Positions 7,536-15,071 of a stretch of DNA of 17,606 nt are shown one piece after another. The DNA is from Clostridia bacterium (GTDB taxonomy: Bacteria > Bacillota > Clostridia > Oscillospirales > CAG-272). Below the pieces are notes generated by a model that was not told the DNA's origin, did not search any database, and was given only the letters and a program-made list of their open reading frames with translations. The position numbers were made by a program, and so were the translations under genes. The stretch lies in NCBI GenBank assembly GCA_900753295.1, contig CAADYQ010000073.1, positions 1 to 17,606 on the forward strand. Reading direction: 5' to 3'. Numbering within the stretch: position 1 is the first letter of the stretch; each line of letters opens with the position of its first letter.

Positions 7536-9704
7536 TTATTCTTCGTCCTTGCCGAGCTTCATGGAAAGACCTATGCGGTGACGCGCAGCGTCTACCGAAA
7601 TGACCTTGACCTTCACTATATCGCCGACCGACAGCACCTCGCCGGGATGCTTGATATATCTGTCACAGATCTGCGAGATGTGGACAAGACCGTCCTGGTG
7701 CACGCCGATATCGACAAACGCGCCGAAGTCTATGACATTGCGGACCGTGCCGGTGAGGATCATCCCTTCCTTAAGGGAGGAAATATCCATAACATCGTCG
7801 CGCAATACCGGCGCGGGGAAGCTGTCGCGCACATCGCGTCCGGGCTTTTCAAGCTCGGCTACGATGTCGCAGAGCGTCGGCTCGCCGACGCCTATCTCCT
7901 CGGCGACCTTGGCACGCCCCTTCTCCGCCACCTTCTTCCCGAGCAGGTGAAGCCCGCCGGAGCGTATCTCCGACTCGTCGAAGCCGAACATCCCGAGCAG
8001 CTTGTGCGCCGCTCCGTATGACTCCGGGTGAACGCCTGTCGCGTCCAGCACCTCGTCGGAGCCGGAAACGCGGAGGAAGCCCGCCGACTGCTCATACGCC
8101 TTATTTCCGAGGCGCGGGACCTTGAGCAGCTCCGCGCGGCTCAGAAATTCGCCGTTCTCCTCGCGGTATTTAACGATATTCTTGGCGACCGGTGCGCTTA
8201 TGCCGGAAACATACGAAAGAAGCGAATATGACGCCGTATTAAGGTCGATACCGACCGAGTTTACGCAGTCCTCGACCACGCCAGTCAGCGCCTCGTCGAG
8301 CCGCGCCTGCTTCATGTCATGCTGGTACTGTCCCACACCGACCGACTTCGGGTCGATCTTGACAAGCTCCGCAAGTGGGTCCTGAAGGCGACGCGCTATC
8401 GATACTGCCGAGCGCTGTGTAACATCGAAATCCGGGAATTCCTCGGCTCCGAGCTTGGACGCGGAGTAGACCGACGCGCCAGCCTCGCTGACCATGATAT
8501 ATTTGCAGTCGCCGGGCGTCTCCTTGAGCAGTCCCGCGATGAATATCTCGCTTTCCTTTGACGCGGTGCCGTTTCCTATCGCAATGACATTGACGCCGTA
8601 CTTGCGGATGAGTCCCGCGACCACACGCTTGCTCTCCGCAATGCGTTCCTGCGGCTTTGTGGGATAAATGACCGCCGTGTCGATGACTTTTCCCGTCTTA
8701 TCAACGACCGCGAGCTTACACCCGGTACGGTATCCGGGGTCAAAGCCCATAACGGTCTTGCCGCGAAGCGGCGGCGACATCAGCAGATGCTTGAGGTTGT
8801 CCTCAAAAACCTTGAGCGCGCCCTCGCTCGCGCGGTCGGTAAGATCGTTTCTTATCTCGCGCTCTACGGACGGCGCTATGAGCCGCGCGTAGCTGTCGTC
8901 TATCGCGGACTTTACAAGCTCGTGCGCCGGGCTTGCGTTGTCCTTGAGGAATTTACGGTAAAGATAACTCATCACAAGCTCGCCGCCCGGTTCGACCGAG
9001 ACCTTGATGAAGCCCTCCTTTTCGCCGCGGTTGACCGCAAGCACGCGATGCCCCGCGATGCGCTTTACGCGCTCCGAGAAATCGTAATACTGCGCGTATA
9101 CCGAATCCTCATCCTTTGCCGCCTTTGAAACAAGTATGCCATGCTCTGCGGTGAGCGTGCGCACCCCCTTGCGGCAGTCGGCGTTGTCCGAGATATTCTC
9201 GGCAATGATGTCAAGCGCGCCGGCTATCGCCTCGTCCGCACTTGCAACGCCCTTTTCCTCGTCTATGTACGCTGCCGCAAGCTCCGCTATCGGCGCGTCA
9301 TATTTTTCGTTCTGAGCAAAAATAAGCTCTGAGAGCGGCTCAAGTCCCCTCTCACGCGCGACCGAGGCGCGGGTCTTGCGCTTGGGGCGGTAGGGACGGT
9401 AAATATCATCGACCTCGGTAAGCGTTTTTGCCGAGTCGATGGCGCGTTCCAGCTCAGGCGTGAGCTTTTCCTGCGCGGCGATAAGGGCTTTGACCTCCTC
9501 GCGCCGCTTTTCGATGCTGCGCAGATAGTTCAGACGGTCAAACAGATCGCGCAGGACGGTATCGTCAAGCGAACCGGTGACCTCCTTGCGGTAACGGGCT
9601 ATGAACGGGATCGTGTTGCCCTCGTCGATCAGAGCCACGGTCTTTCTTACCTGTTCGACTCCCAGTCCCAGTTCCTCCGCCAGTGTTGCTTCAATATCTA
9701 TCAT
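7536..9704 (-). CDS. tex: Tex family RNA-binding/transcription accessory protein
   Basis: A 722-residue cytoplasmic nucleic-acid-binding protein of the Tex/Spt6-core family; the precise bacterial role is unsettled, with links to toxin gene expression and transcription/RNA metabolism. Domain order is typical: helical N-terminal Tex_N region (1-190), central helical region, YqgF/RNase H-like domain (about 315-440, starting VMGFDPGYRTGCK), helix-hairpin-helix region (about 480-560, including LNTASYSLLSYVSGI) and a C-terminal S1 domain (about 645-717, GTVRNVIDFGAFVDIG). The start at 9704 is preceded by AAGGAAG at a good distance and matches the family start; a start at 9761 would overlap the rsuA stop and add an unrelated leader. 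It is the last gene of the small-peptide/rsuA/tex operon, 53 bp after rsuA. Confidence 0.95.
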   Translation of the reverse strand: MIDIEATLAEELGLGVEQVRKTVALIDEGNTIPFIARYRKEVTGSLDDTVLRDLFDRLNYLRSIEKRREEVKALIAAQEKLTPELERAIDSAKTLTEVDDIYRPYRPKRKTRASVARERGLEPLSELIFAQNEKYDAPIAELAAAYIDEEKGVASADEAIAGALDIIAENISDNADCRKGVRTLTAEHGILVSKAAKDEDSVYAQYYDFSERVKRIAGHRVLAVNRGEKEGFIKVSVEPGGELVMSYLYRKFLKDNASPAHELVKSAIDDSYARLIAPSVEREIRNDLTDRASEGALKVFEDNLKHLLMSPPLRGKTVMGFDPGYRTGCKLAVVDKTGKVIDTAVIYPTKPQERIAESKRVVAGLIRKYGVNVIAIGNGTASKESEIFIAGLLKETPGDCKYIMVSEAGASVYSASKLGAEEFPDFDVTQRSAVSIARRLQDPLAELVKIDPKSVGVGQYQHDMKQARLDEALTGVVEDCVNSVGIDLNTASYSLLSYVSGISAPVAKNIVKYREENGEFLSRAELLKVPRLGNKAYEQSAGFLRVSGSDEVLDATGVHPESYGAAHKLLGMFGFDESEIRSGGLHLLGKKVAEKGRAKVAEEIGVGEPTLCDIVAELEKPGRDVRDSFPAPVLRDDVMDISSLKEGMILTGTVRNVIDFGAFVDIGVHQDGLVHISQICDRYIKHPGEVLSVGDIVKVKVISVDAARHRIGLSMKLGKDEE

Positions 9705-9757
9705 TTTTATGTCTTCCTTTTTATAATATTCAGTTCCGTAAGTACGCAGGGATCGTA

Positions 9758-10477
9758 TCACCGCTTCAAGCCCGCGGCGGCATAAAGCGCTACCGTCTCG
9801 TCATCGGTAAGATACCTCCAACCGCCGCGCGGCAGTTCGGTGTCGAGCGCCAGCGGACCGAAGCTCACGCGCTCAAGCGCGGTTATTTTGTTGCCGACCG
9901 CGCCGAACATCTGCTTTATCTGATGGTATTTCCCCTCATGTATCGTAATAAGCCCGTGAGTGCCGTCCTCCGGCTTGATGCGGCACGGAGCGGTAAGCAC
10001 ACCGCCCTCGATATAAACGCCGCCCTCAAGCCGTTCACGCGCATCATGAGAAAGCTCCGACAGCGCCGTATAACGGTATGTCTTGCCCACGTGTCGTGCC
10101 GGCGACAGGAGGCGGTGAGCAAGCTCGCCGTCGTCGGTCAGAAGCATAAGCCCCACGGTGTACTTGTCGAGTCTGCCGCACGGAAAGACCCGTGCGCGGT
10201 CACGCTCGGCACACAGCTCGGTGACCACCGGGCAACCGTCCTTTTTGTCCTCGGTCGCACTGACATACCCCTCCGGCTTGTTGAGCATGATGTGGACATG
10301 CTCGCGCCATTCCACAACGGCTCCGCGCCGCACGACACGGCTGACGCCCGGCAGGACGTCGGCATCCGCACTGCGTGCCGGACTGCCGTCAATGAGCACG
10401 AGCCCCGCGCGCACATCGCGCGCGCAATCACGGCGAGAGCATTCCCCCGCCGCGGAAAGATATTTGTCAAGCCGCAT
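9758..10477 (-). CDS. rsuA: 16S rRNA pseudouridine synthase, RsuA/RluB/RluE/RluF family
   Basis: A 239-residue enzyme that isomerises a uridine to pseudouridine in rRNA (position 516 of 16S rRNA if it is a true RsuA). An S4 RNA-binding domain spans about 1-55 (MRLDKYLS start), followed by the catalytic domain: HIMLNKPEGYVSA (62-74) and GRLDKYTVGLMLLT (101-114), where Asp104 is the catalytic aspartate. The start is set by GGAGG 6 bases upstream and by the canonical MRLDKYLS opening. A GTG at 10501 overlapping the preceding peptide stop (ATGTGA) is possible but has no ribosome binding site. It follows a 29-codon membrane peptide by 20 bp and precedes tex by 53 bp. Target uridine is inferred from family only. 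Confidence 0.92.
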   Translation of the reverse strand: MRLDKYLSAAGECSRRDCARDVRAGLVLIDGSPARSADADVLPGVSRVVRRGAVVEWREHVHIMLNKPEGYVSATEDKKDGCPVVTELCAERDRARVFPCGRLDKYTVGLMLLTDDGELAHRLLSPARHVGKTYRYTALSELSHDARERLEGGVYIEGGVLTAPCRIKPEDGTHGLITIHEGKYHQIKQMFGAVGNKITALERVSFGPLALDTELPRGGWRYLTDDETVALYAAAGLKR

Positions 10478-10497
10478 CAAAGTCCTCCGCCGGATCG

Positions 10498-10587
10498 TCA
10501 CATCGTCAGCACTATAACGGCAACACAGCCGAAAAGCAAAAGCCCAAGCCCCAGCCCGATGAGAAAATCTCGCATTTTTGCATTCAT
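10498..10587 (-). CDS. Small single-span membrane peptide (29 residues)
   Basis: A short gene with a strong ribosome binding site (GGAGG, 7 bases before the ATG at 10587) and a TGA stop at 10498-10500. The product starts NAKMRDF, then runs through a glycine/leucine-rich hydrophobic stretch (LIGLGLGLLLF and VAVIVL) to its end, so it should be a single transmembrane helix with the basic end inside. It is the first reading frame after the promoter at 10644-10672 and lies 20 bp before rsuA. No family recognised. It might be a membrane microprotein or mainly a leader that couples translation to rsuA. Support is the RBS, the clean hydrophobic profile and the operon position; homology could not be tested. 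Confidence 0.65.
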   Translation of the reverse strand: MNAKMRDFLIGLGLGLLLFGCVAVIVLTM

Positions 10588-10643
10588 GAAAAACCTCCGC
10601 GCTTTTTTATAGTATGCACGGATTTTTCGATCGCTACAATATA

Positions 10644-10672
10644 ATTATATCACAACGAGCGGATTTTTTCAA
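10644..10672 (-). promoter_or_regulatory. Sigma-A promoter of the small peptide/rsuA/tex operon
   Basis: On the minus strand TTGAAA (10667-10672) and TATAAT (10644-10649) are separated by 17 bp. The predicted transcript starts near 10637, about 50 nt before the small membrane peptide. Confidence 0.82.
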
Positions 10673-10703
10673 GAGGAACGGCATAATGTCAGCATCTTCT
10701 CAT

Positions 10704-11288
10704 TCACTTTGAAAGACTGTTTTTGCTCTTAACTGTTTTATTAAGATTTTTTATAACCCTACACAGATGATCTCTGTCCCACAGCATAACGTTTGTATCC
10801 TCGGCAAGCTCTTCAGCCGCGTCTGTAAAATATGAATTTGTGACCACTACGGCTTTATCGGCGCGGTATTTCGCGGCGCCGGCAAATACTTCTTGTACCG
10901 CCTTTACACCGAGATTACCGGTGTATCTTTTGCACTGAAACACCCATATCTCATCATTCAGCTTTGCGGTAACGTCAACGCCGAAATCCCCGCTTGCCTG
11001 CGTAACACGGACATTTTTATACCCCATACGCCGAAGCAGCTCAGCTGTATATTCTTCAAAATCGATACCGTCCATGGCATCTATTTCATCGATAGCAAAC
11101 GTCTTTTTGCTTTTCTTCTTTTTCATTTTTATAAAAATCAAGACGGCAACAACAGCCACAGCGATGATCAAAAATATGTACCAGTATTTTTTAATATACG
11201 ATCTTGCCGCAAATAAAAGTATGAGAAACGCACCGACAGGCGCCCCCTCAAGATAGTCGATAGAACTGCTTTTACGTCTTTTTGACAT
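10704..11288 (-). CDS. Membrane-anchored Mrr-like restriction-endonuclease-fold protein
   Basis: A 194-residue protein with a basic N terminus, a hydrophobic stretch at about 18-29, a strong transmembrane helix at about 36-54 and a very basic KMKKKKSKK segment (54-62). A PD-(D/E)XK nuclease domain of the Mrr_cat type follows (about 72-180). Catalytic-type residues are visible: Glu79 in the first helix, GDFGVDV (100-106; Asp105 or Asp101 as the metal aspartate) and FQCKRY (117-122) with the Q-x-K variant Gln118/Lys120. Mrr-type domains cleave DNA, often modified or under stress; membrane-anchored versions are of unknown role. The start at 11288 is fixed by AAGGAG 9 bases upstream; a start at 11360 would lie within the -35 box. 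It is a single-gene unit with its own promoter. No methyltransferase is nearby, so it is not a classical restriction system. Confidence 0.85.
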   Translation of the reverse strand: MSKRRKSSSIDYLEGAPVGAFLILLFAARSYIKKYWYIFLIIAVAVVAVLIFIKMKKKKSKKTFAIDEIDAMDGIDFEEYTAELLRRMGYKNVRVTQASGDFGVDVTAKLNDEIWVFQCKRYTGNLGVKAVQEVFAGAAKYRADKAVVVTNSYFTDAAEELAEDTNVMLWDRDHLCRVIKNLNKTVKSKNSLSK

Positions 11289-11331
11289 AGCGCATATCTC
11301 CTTTTTCCTCTTGATTGTATCATTTATCTTA

Positions 11332-11360
11332 ATTATACCACACATATCATCCGATCGCAA
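11332..11360 (-). promoter_or_regulatory. Sigma-A promoter of the Mrr-like gene
   Basis: On the minus strand TTGCGA (11355-11360) and TATAAT (11332-11337) are 17 bp apart. Transcription should start near 11325. It diverges from the metal-repressor promoter 80 bp away. The intervening stretch (11361-11439) is AT-rich and holds nothing else I recognise. Confidence 0.72.
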
Positions 11361-11439
11361 GTTATTTTAACGCTTGGGGTCAAACATTTTGGGCATCAAA
11401 AAATTTTTTATTTTTCCTCTGTTTTTTTCGCAAAAGGTA

Positions 11440-11468
11440 TTGACAAAAACATTTGAACGTGCTATCAT
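11440..11468 (+). promoter_or_regulatory. Sigma-A promoter of the zinc/cadmium efflux operon
   Basis: A perfect TTGACA (11440-11445) and TATCAT (11463-11468) have a 17-bp spacer. The transcription start should fall near 11475, inside the repeat-rich operator that begins at 11470, so a bound repressor would block RNA polymerase. Confidence 0.85.
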
Positions 11469-11469
11469 A

Positions 11470-11507
11470 TGAACGATGATTCAAGTGAATGAACATTCAA
11501 ATGAATG
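11470..11507. promoter_or_regulatory. SmtB/CzrA-type operator array
   Basis: A chain of overlapping inverted repeats covers about +1 to +33: ATTCA-AG-TGAAT (11479-11490), TGAATG-AA-CATTCA (11486-11499) and CATTCA-AA-TGAATG (11494-11507). A looser TGAA-N6-TTCA (11470-11483) precedes them. Paired TGAA/TTCA half-sites separated by 2 bp at the core are the known form of ArsR/SmtB metal-sensor operators. The repressor is encoded immediately downstream, so autoregulation is expected. Confidence 0.83.
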
Positions 11508-11535
11508 ATCGCTCAATAATAAGGAGGGCGAACCG

Positions 11536-11889
11536 ATGGAGACTGCTCCACACACACACGACCACTGCATGCACGCCGCAAAAAACAACGTTTCCGAGGA
11601 AATGCTTTGCGACCTTGCAGACCTCTTCAAGATATTCGGAGACACCACGCGCCTGCGCATACTTTTTGCACTGCTCGACGACGAGATGTGCGTGATGCAT
11701 ATTTCCGAGCGGCTCGGAATGACCTCATCCGCCATTTCCCATCAGCTTAAGGTGCTTAAGGACAACAACCTCGTTGCCTGCCGGCGCGAAGGAAAAACGA
11801 TGTTCTACTATCTTGCGGACGATCATGTTCACACCATCGTGGCACAGGGCTACGACCACCTGCGTGAAAAACACGCCGAAAAGATCTGA
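11536..11889 (+). CDS. ArsR/SmtB-family metal-sensing repressor (SmtB/CzrA type)
   Basis: A 117-residue winged-helix repressor that leaves DNA when it binds metal. The core includes FGDTTRLRILFALL (34-47) and recognition helix SSAISHQLKVLK (64-75). The C-terminal helix has Asp95, His97, His108 and Glu111, exactly the spacing (2, 11, 3) of the alpha-5 zinc site of SmtB (Asp104, His106, His117, Glu120). Potential ligands for a second, alpha-3N site are also present: an N-terminal HTHDHCMH cluster with Cys11, plus Cys52 and His55 in the DNA-binding region. Zinc, cadmium or cobalt sensing is therefore likely. AAGGAGG lies 8 bases before the ATG. It is the first gene of the operon with an HMA protein and a P1B ATPase and should repress its own promoter through the operator just upstream. 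Confidence 0.93.
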   Translation: METAPHTHDHCMHAAKNNVSEEMLCDLADLFKIFGDTTRLRILFALLDDEMCVMHISERLGMTSSAISHQLKVLKDNNLVACRREGKTMFYYLADDHVHTIVAQGYDHLREKHAEKI

Positions 11890-11934
11890 AAATAATTATT
11901 TCAACATAACAAAAGAAAGGCTTGGTACCCCACA

Positions 11935-12153
11935 ATGAAAAAAACATACGAACTCGAAGATCTCGACTGCGCAAACTGTGCCGCTAAAATCGAAGACGCG
12001 ATCTCAAAGCTCGAAGGCGTAAAGAGCGCGAATGTAAACTACATCATGCAGAAAATGACCGTTGAAGCGGACGACGCCGAATTCGACGCCGTTATGAAAA
12101 AAGTCGTAAAGCTCTGCCGCCGCATCGAGCCCGACATGAGCATAAAGCTTTGA
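11935..12153 (+). CDS. Free-standing heavy-metal-associated (HMA) domain protein
   Basis: A 72-residue protein consisting of one ferredoxin-like HMA domain. The metal site is LDCANCAAKIE (10-20; Cys12 and Cys15). An aspartate directly before the CxxC is typical of the HMA domains of Zn/Cd ATPases (ZntA, CadA), while copper chaperones usually have MxCxxC. It most likely hands Zn(II) or Cd(II) to the ATPase encoded 19 bp downstream, which lacks its own N-terminal HMA domain. The ribosome binding site is weak: the only purine-rich match (GAAAGG) is about 14 bases from the ATG, so this gene may be translated less than its neighbours or depend on coupling. Confidence 0.9.
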   Translation: MKKTYELEDLDCANCAAKIEDAISKLEGVKSANVNYIMQKMTVEADDAEFDAVMKKVVKLCRRIEPDMSIKL

Positions 12154-12172
12154 CGCAGGGAGGCGCGTTACA

Positions 12173-14047
12173 ATGAAATTCCTAAAGGATCTTTCGCGCC
12201 GCCAGAAGCGCACGCTCCTGCGGCTCCTCATTTCTCTTGTACTGCTTATTGCCGCCTCTCTCATGCCGCTTGACGGCGTGTGGAAGTTCCTCGTTTTCCT
12301 CCCCGCGTATGCAGTGATAGGATATGACGTGGTAAAGGACGCCGTGCTGAACATAGTACACGGTCAGTTACTTGACGAAAAGTTCCTTATGACGCTTGCC
12401 ACCGTCGGCGCGTTTACGACCGGCGACTATAAGGAAGCGGTCGCGGTAATGCTTTTCTATCAGGTGGGCGAGCTGTTCCAGAGCATTGCCGTCGGAAAAA
12501 GCCGCAAAAGCATTGCGGCGCTGATGGATATCCGCCCCGACTCGGCGTGCGTACTGCGCAACGGCGCGGAGCTTACTGTCTCCCCCGATGAGGTGGCGAT
12601 AGGCGAGACGATACTCGTCCGCCCCGGCGAAAAGATACCGCTTGACGGCACAGTGACCGAGGGCGACAGCACGGTCGATCTCTCCGCTCTCACAGGCGAG
12701 AGCGTTCCCGGCGAGCTTCGCCCCGGCGACCGCGCGGTAAGCGGCTCGGTAAACCTCTCCGGCGTGATAAAAATAAACGTCGAACAGGTCTTCGGCGAAA
12801 GCACCGTATCGAAAATACTCGATCTTGTTGAAAATTCCTCCGCAAAAAAGGCAAAGACGGAAAACTTCGTCACCCGCTTTGCGCGTGTCTACACCCCTGC
12901 GGTAGTAGTGGGCGCCGTTCTCCTTGCGTTCCTGCCGCCGCTCATCCTCCGCGAATCGGTCATACCGTGGATACAGCGCGCACTGACCTTCCTTGTAGTC
13001 TCCTGCCCCTGCGCTCTTGTCGTGTCGGTCCCGCTCTCATTCTTCGGCGGCATCGGACGCGCCTCGCGCGAGGGAATACTTATCAAGGGTGCTAACTACC
13101 TTGAGCAGCTTTCCACCCTTTCGACCGCCGTGTTTGACAAAACCGGCACGCTGACCGAAGGCTCGTTTGCCGTGACCGGCGTACACCCTGCGGACGGAGT
13201 TGACGCCGATGAGCTTTCCGGCATCGCCGCCGTCGCCGAGGGCTTCTCCTCGCACCCGATAGCCAAGGCGCTGCGCCGCGCATGCCCCGAAAAGTACAGC
13301 TCCGAAAAAGCCGACAATGTGACCGAACGCGCCGGCGAGGGCGTTGAAGCCACCGTATGCGGCAGGCACGCGTGGGTCGGCAACGACAAGCTTATGAAGA
13401 CCGCAGGTGTGACAGCCGGGGCGCAGACCGTGGTCGGAACGGTCATTCACGTTGCCGCCGACGGCAAATATCTCGGTTACATCGTTATCGCAGACAGACC
13501 GAAGGCGGATTCCAAGTCCGCGCTTGCAAAGCTCAAGGCTCTCGGCGTAAAGAAGACGGTAATGCTGACGGGCGACCGCCGCGCCGTTGCGGAGTCGATA
13601 GGAAAGGAACTTGGCGTTGACGAGATAAAGAGCGAGCTCATGCCCGCCGACAAGGTGAGCGCCGTTGAAGAGCTGCTTGCCGCCCCCACCGCCTCTCCCC
13701 TTGCCTTCTGCGGCGACGGTATAAACGATGCCCCCGTGCTCTCACGTGCCGACATAGGCATTGCCATGGGCGCGCTGGGAAGCGACGCCGCCATAGAAGC
13801 CGCCGATATCGTCCTTATGGACGACAAGCTGACCGGTCTTGCCCGCGCGGTAGAGATATCGCGCAAGACCATGCGTATAGTCTGGGAGAACATAATCCTT
13901 GCCCTCACCGTAAAAGCCATCGTACTTGTGCTCGGTGCGACCGGCCACGCGGGAATGTGGCTTGCGGTATTTGCGGACGTCGGCGTGCTCGTGATCGCCA
14001 TCCTCAACGCGATGAGAACGCTCGGCTACGGCAAAAAGAAGAGCTGA
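12173..14047 (+). CDS. cadA: P1B-2-type Zn/Cd-exporting P-type ATPase
   Basis: A 624-residue membrane pump that exports Zn(II)/Cd(II) (and possibly Pb(II) or Co(II)) using ATP. All functional motifs are present: TGES (174-177), the transmembrane metal site SCPCAL (277-282), phosphorylation loop DKTGTLTEG with Asp322, the HP dipeptide (361-362) and GDGINDAP (514-521). Lys581 in TM7 and Asp602 in TM8 (ADVGV) are 21 residues apart, the same as the Lys693/Asp714 pair of E. coli ZntA, which marks the P1B-2 Zn/Cd class. The N terminus goes straight into TM1, so no HMA domain is fused; the preceding 72-residue HMA protein probably supplies it. The start has AGGGAGG 9 bases upstream. It is the last gene of the metal operon and is followed by the hairpin at 14104-14134. 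Confidence 0.96.
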   Translation: MKFLKDLSRRQKRTLLRLLISLVLLIAASLMPLDGVWKFLVFLPAYAVIGYDVVKDAVLNIVHGQLLDEKFLMTLATVGAFTTGDYKEAVAVMLFYQVGELFQSIAVGKSRKSIAALMDIRPDSACVLRNGAELTVSPDEVAIGETILVRPGEKIPLDGTVTEGDSTVDLSALTGESVPGELRPGDRAVSGSVNLSGVIKINVEQVFGESTVSKILDLVENSSAKKAKTENFVTRFARVYTPAVVVGAVLLAFLPPLILRESVIPWIQRALTFLVVSCPCALVVSVPLSFFGGIGRASREGILIKGANYLEQLSTLSTAVFDKTGTLTEGSFAVTGVHPADGVDADELSGIAAVAEGFSSHPIAKALRRACPEKYSSEKADNVTERAGEGVEATVCGRHAWVGNDKLMKTAGVTAGAQTVVGTVIHVAADGKYLGYIVIADRPKADSKSALAKLKALGVKKTVMLTGDRRAVAESIGKELGVDEIKSELMPADKVSAVEELLAAPTASPLAFCGDGINDAPVLSRADIGIAMGALGSDAAIEAADIVLMDDKLTGLARAVEISRKTMRIVWENIILALTVKAIVLVLGATGHAGMWLAVFADVGVLVIAILNAMRTLGYGKKKS

Positions 14048-14103
14048 AAATCCACTCTGTCTATACTTATACATTTCAACTCTCCGTTTCGGAGAATAAA
14101 CCA

Positions 14104-14134
14104 AAACCCACGGTGTTGACTCCACCGTGGGTTT
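14104..14134. terminator. Strong hairpin after the metal operon, overlapping the next promoter
   Basis: A perfect 12-bp stem (14104-14115 with 14123-14134) closes a 7-nt loop. On the plus strand only three T residues, themselves part of the stem, are available before ACTG, so plus-strand termination may be incomplete. On the minus strand the stem runs into TTTTGG. The loop carries the -35 box of the downstream promoter. Confidence 0.65.
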
Positions 14135-14144
14135 ACTGTATAAT
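14116..14144 (+). promoter_or_regulatory. Sigma-A promoter of the XRE regulator pair, nested in the terminator hairpin
   Basis: TTGACT (14116-14121) and a perfect TATAAT (14139-14144) are 17 bp apart. The -35 box lies in the loop of the 14104-14134 hairpin, and its 3' arm fills most of the spacer. Transcription should start near 14151, about 40 nt before the first regulator. Confidence 0.8.
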
Positions 14145-14189
14145 AAGGCTACAAGCTCCGGAACTTGAATCTATATTTGAGGTAACACC

Positions 14190-15071
14190 ATGTTTGCAGA
14201 AAAACTCGCAGAACTCAGAGGGGCGCGCCGGCTCACCCAGGATGAACTTGGGGCAGCGCTTGGCGTATCCGGCAAGACTGTATCGAAGTGGGAAAACGGC
14301 GCGTCGGAGCCGGGTATTCAGATGCTCCTGAAGCTCGCCGAATTCTTCGGCGTCACCACAGACACACTTCTCTGCACCGGGAAGTCTGTCGATCACAAGG
14401 ACCCGACCGAGGCTCTACGCGCGCTTTACGAGGGGCTGAGCCGCAAAGAAGCAACGCAGATGACCTTTCGCCTTCTGCGCGAGCTTCTGCCCTCGCGCTA
14501 CACGAATATGCATGAGAAAGACCCGGCAGGGTATTATGTTCCCGAACAGGCAAGGACCTATTCGTGCAATCAGATCTCAAAGTCCGAGCTCCATATGTTT
14601 TCGGTAGCATCAAATGATATGTGCCTTGCCGTTACGCTTTTCCGCAACCGCACAAACTTTGCGTGGCTCGGCGACCCTGCCATGCGCCAAAAGATACTGA
14701 AGCTCATTCATCTTCTTGACAGCGACAGCGCGCTGCGTATATTCACACTTCTTCACAGTGAGGAGCTTCCCGTAAACTTTACCGCCGCGCTGGCGGCAAA
14801 AAAAGCGGGGATCGATGAAAAGGAAGCCGCGGCGATCCTCGATGCAGCCTGCGAGCTCCGCGCCGACTCGGAGATATGCTCAAAGCAAACGGCGCATCTC
14901 GGCTCCGGCACTGTGACGGTCTACCGGTCGTACGGATGCGGCAATCTTCTGGCGCTCATCAGTCTTGCCGGCGAAATGATGTGCGGCAACCAAGGCCACA
15001 GCTACAATGCATTTGAAAGTGCAAAAATGATAGCAGCCAAGGAAGGAGAAGCGGAAAATGAGTCTCGGTGA
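14190..15071 (+). CDS. XRE-family regulator with C-terminal ArsR-like winged-helix region (first of a pair)
   Basis: A 293-residue cytoplasmic regulator. Residues 3-61 are a classic Cro/C1-type HTH (LTQDELGAALGVSGKTVSKW at 15-34). The middle (about 70-170) is a region of unknown fold with scattered cysteines (Cys126, Cys145). Residues about 170-245 read like an ArsR winged helix: LLDSDSALRIFTLL, then AAKKAGIDEKEAAAILDAA. The same layout occurs in the next gene, so the two are diverged paralogues, alignable through the C-terminal part. The ligand and targets are unknown. GAGG lies 8 bases before the ATG. The stop overlaps the next gene by 14 bp, so the two are co-translated and may act together. 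Confidence 0.82.
   Translation: MFAEKLAELRGARRLTQDELGAALGVSGKTVSKWENGASEPGIQMLLKLAEFFGVTTDTLLCTGKSVDHKDPTEALRALYEGLSRKEATQMTFRLLRELLPSRYTNMHEKDPAGYYVPEQARTYSCNQISKSELHMFSVASNDMCLAVTLFRNRTNFAWLGDPAMRQKILKLIHLLDSDSALRIFTLLHSEELPVNFTAALAAKKAGIDEKEAAAILDAACELRADSEICSKQTAHLGSGTVTVYRSYGCGNLLALISLAGEMMCGNQGHSYNAFESAKMIAAKEGEAENESR

Noticed and set aside
9683..10612. 309-codon plus-strand frame over rsuA
   Set aside because: Antisense to rsuA and the small peptide; no RBS, Arg/His-rich composition typical of a reverse-frame shadow.
14081..14095. Small 6-bp hairpin after the Zn/Cd ATPase gene as its terminator
   Set aside because: The stem is short with a 3-nt loop and no T run; the 12-bp hairpin at 14104-14134 is the better candidate.
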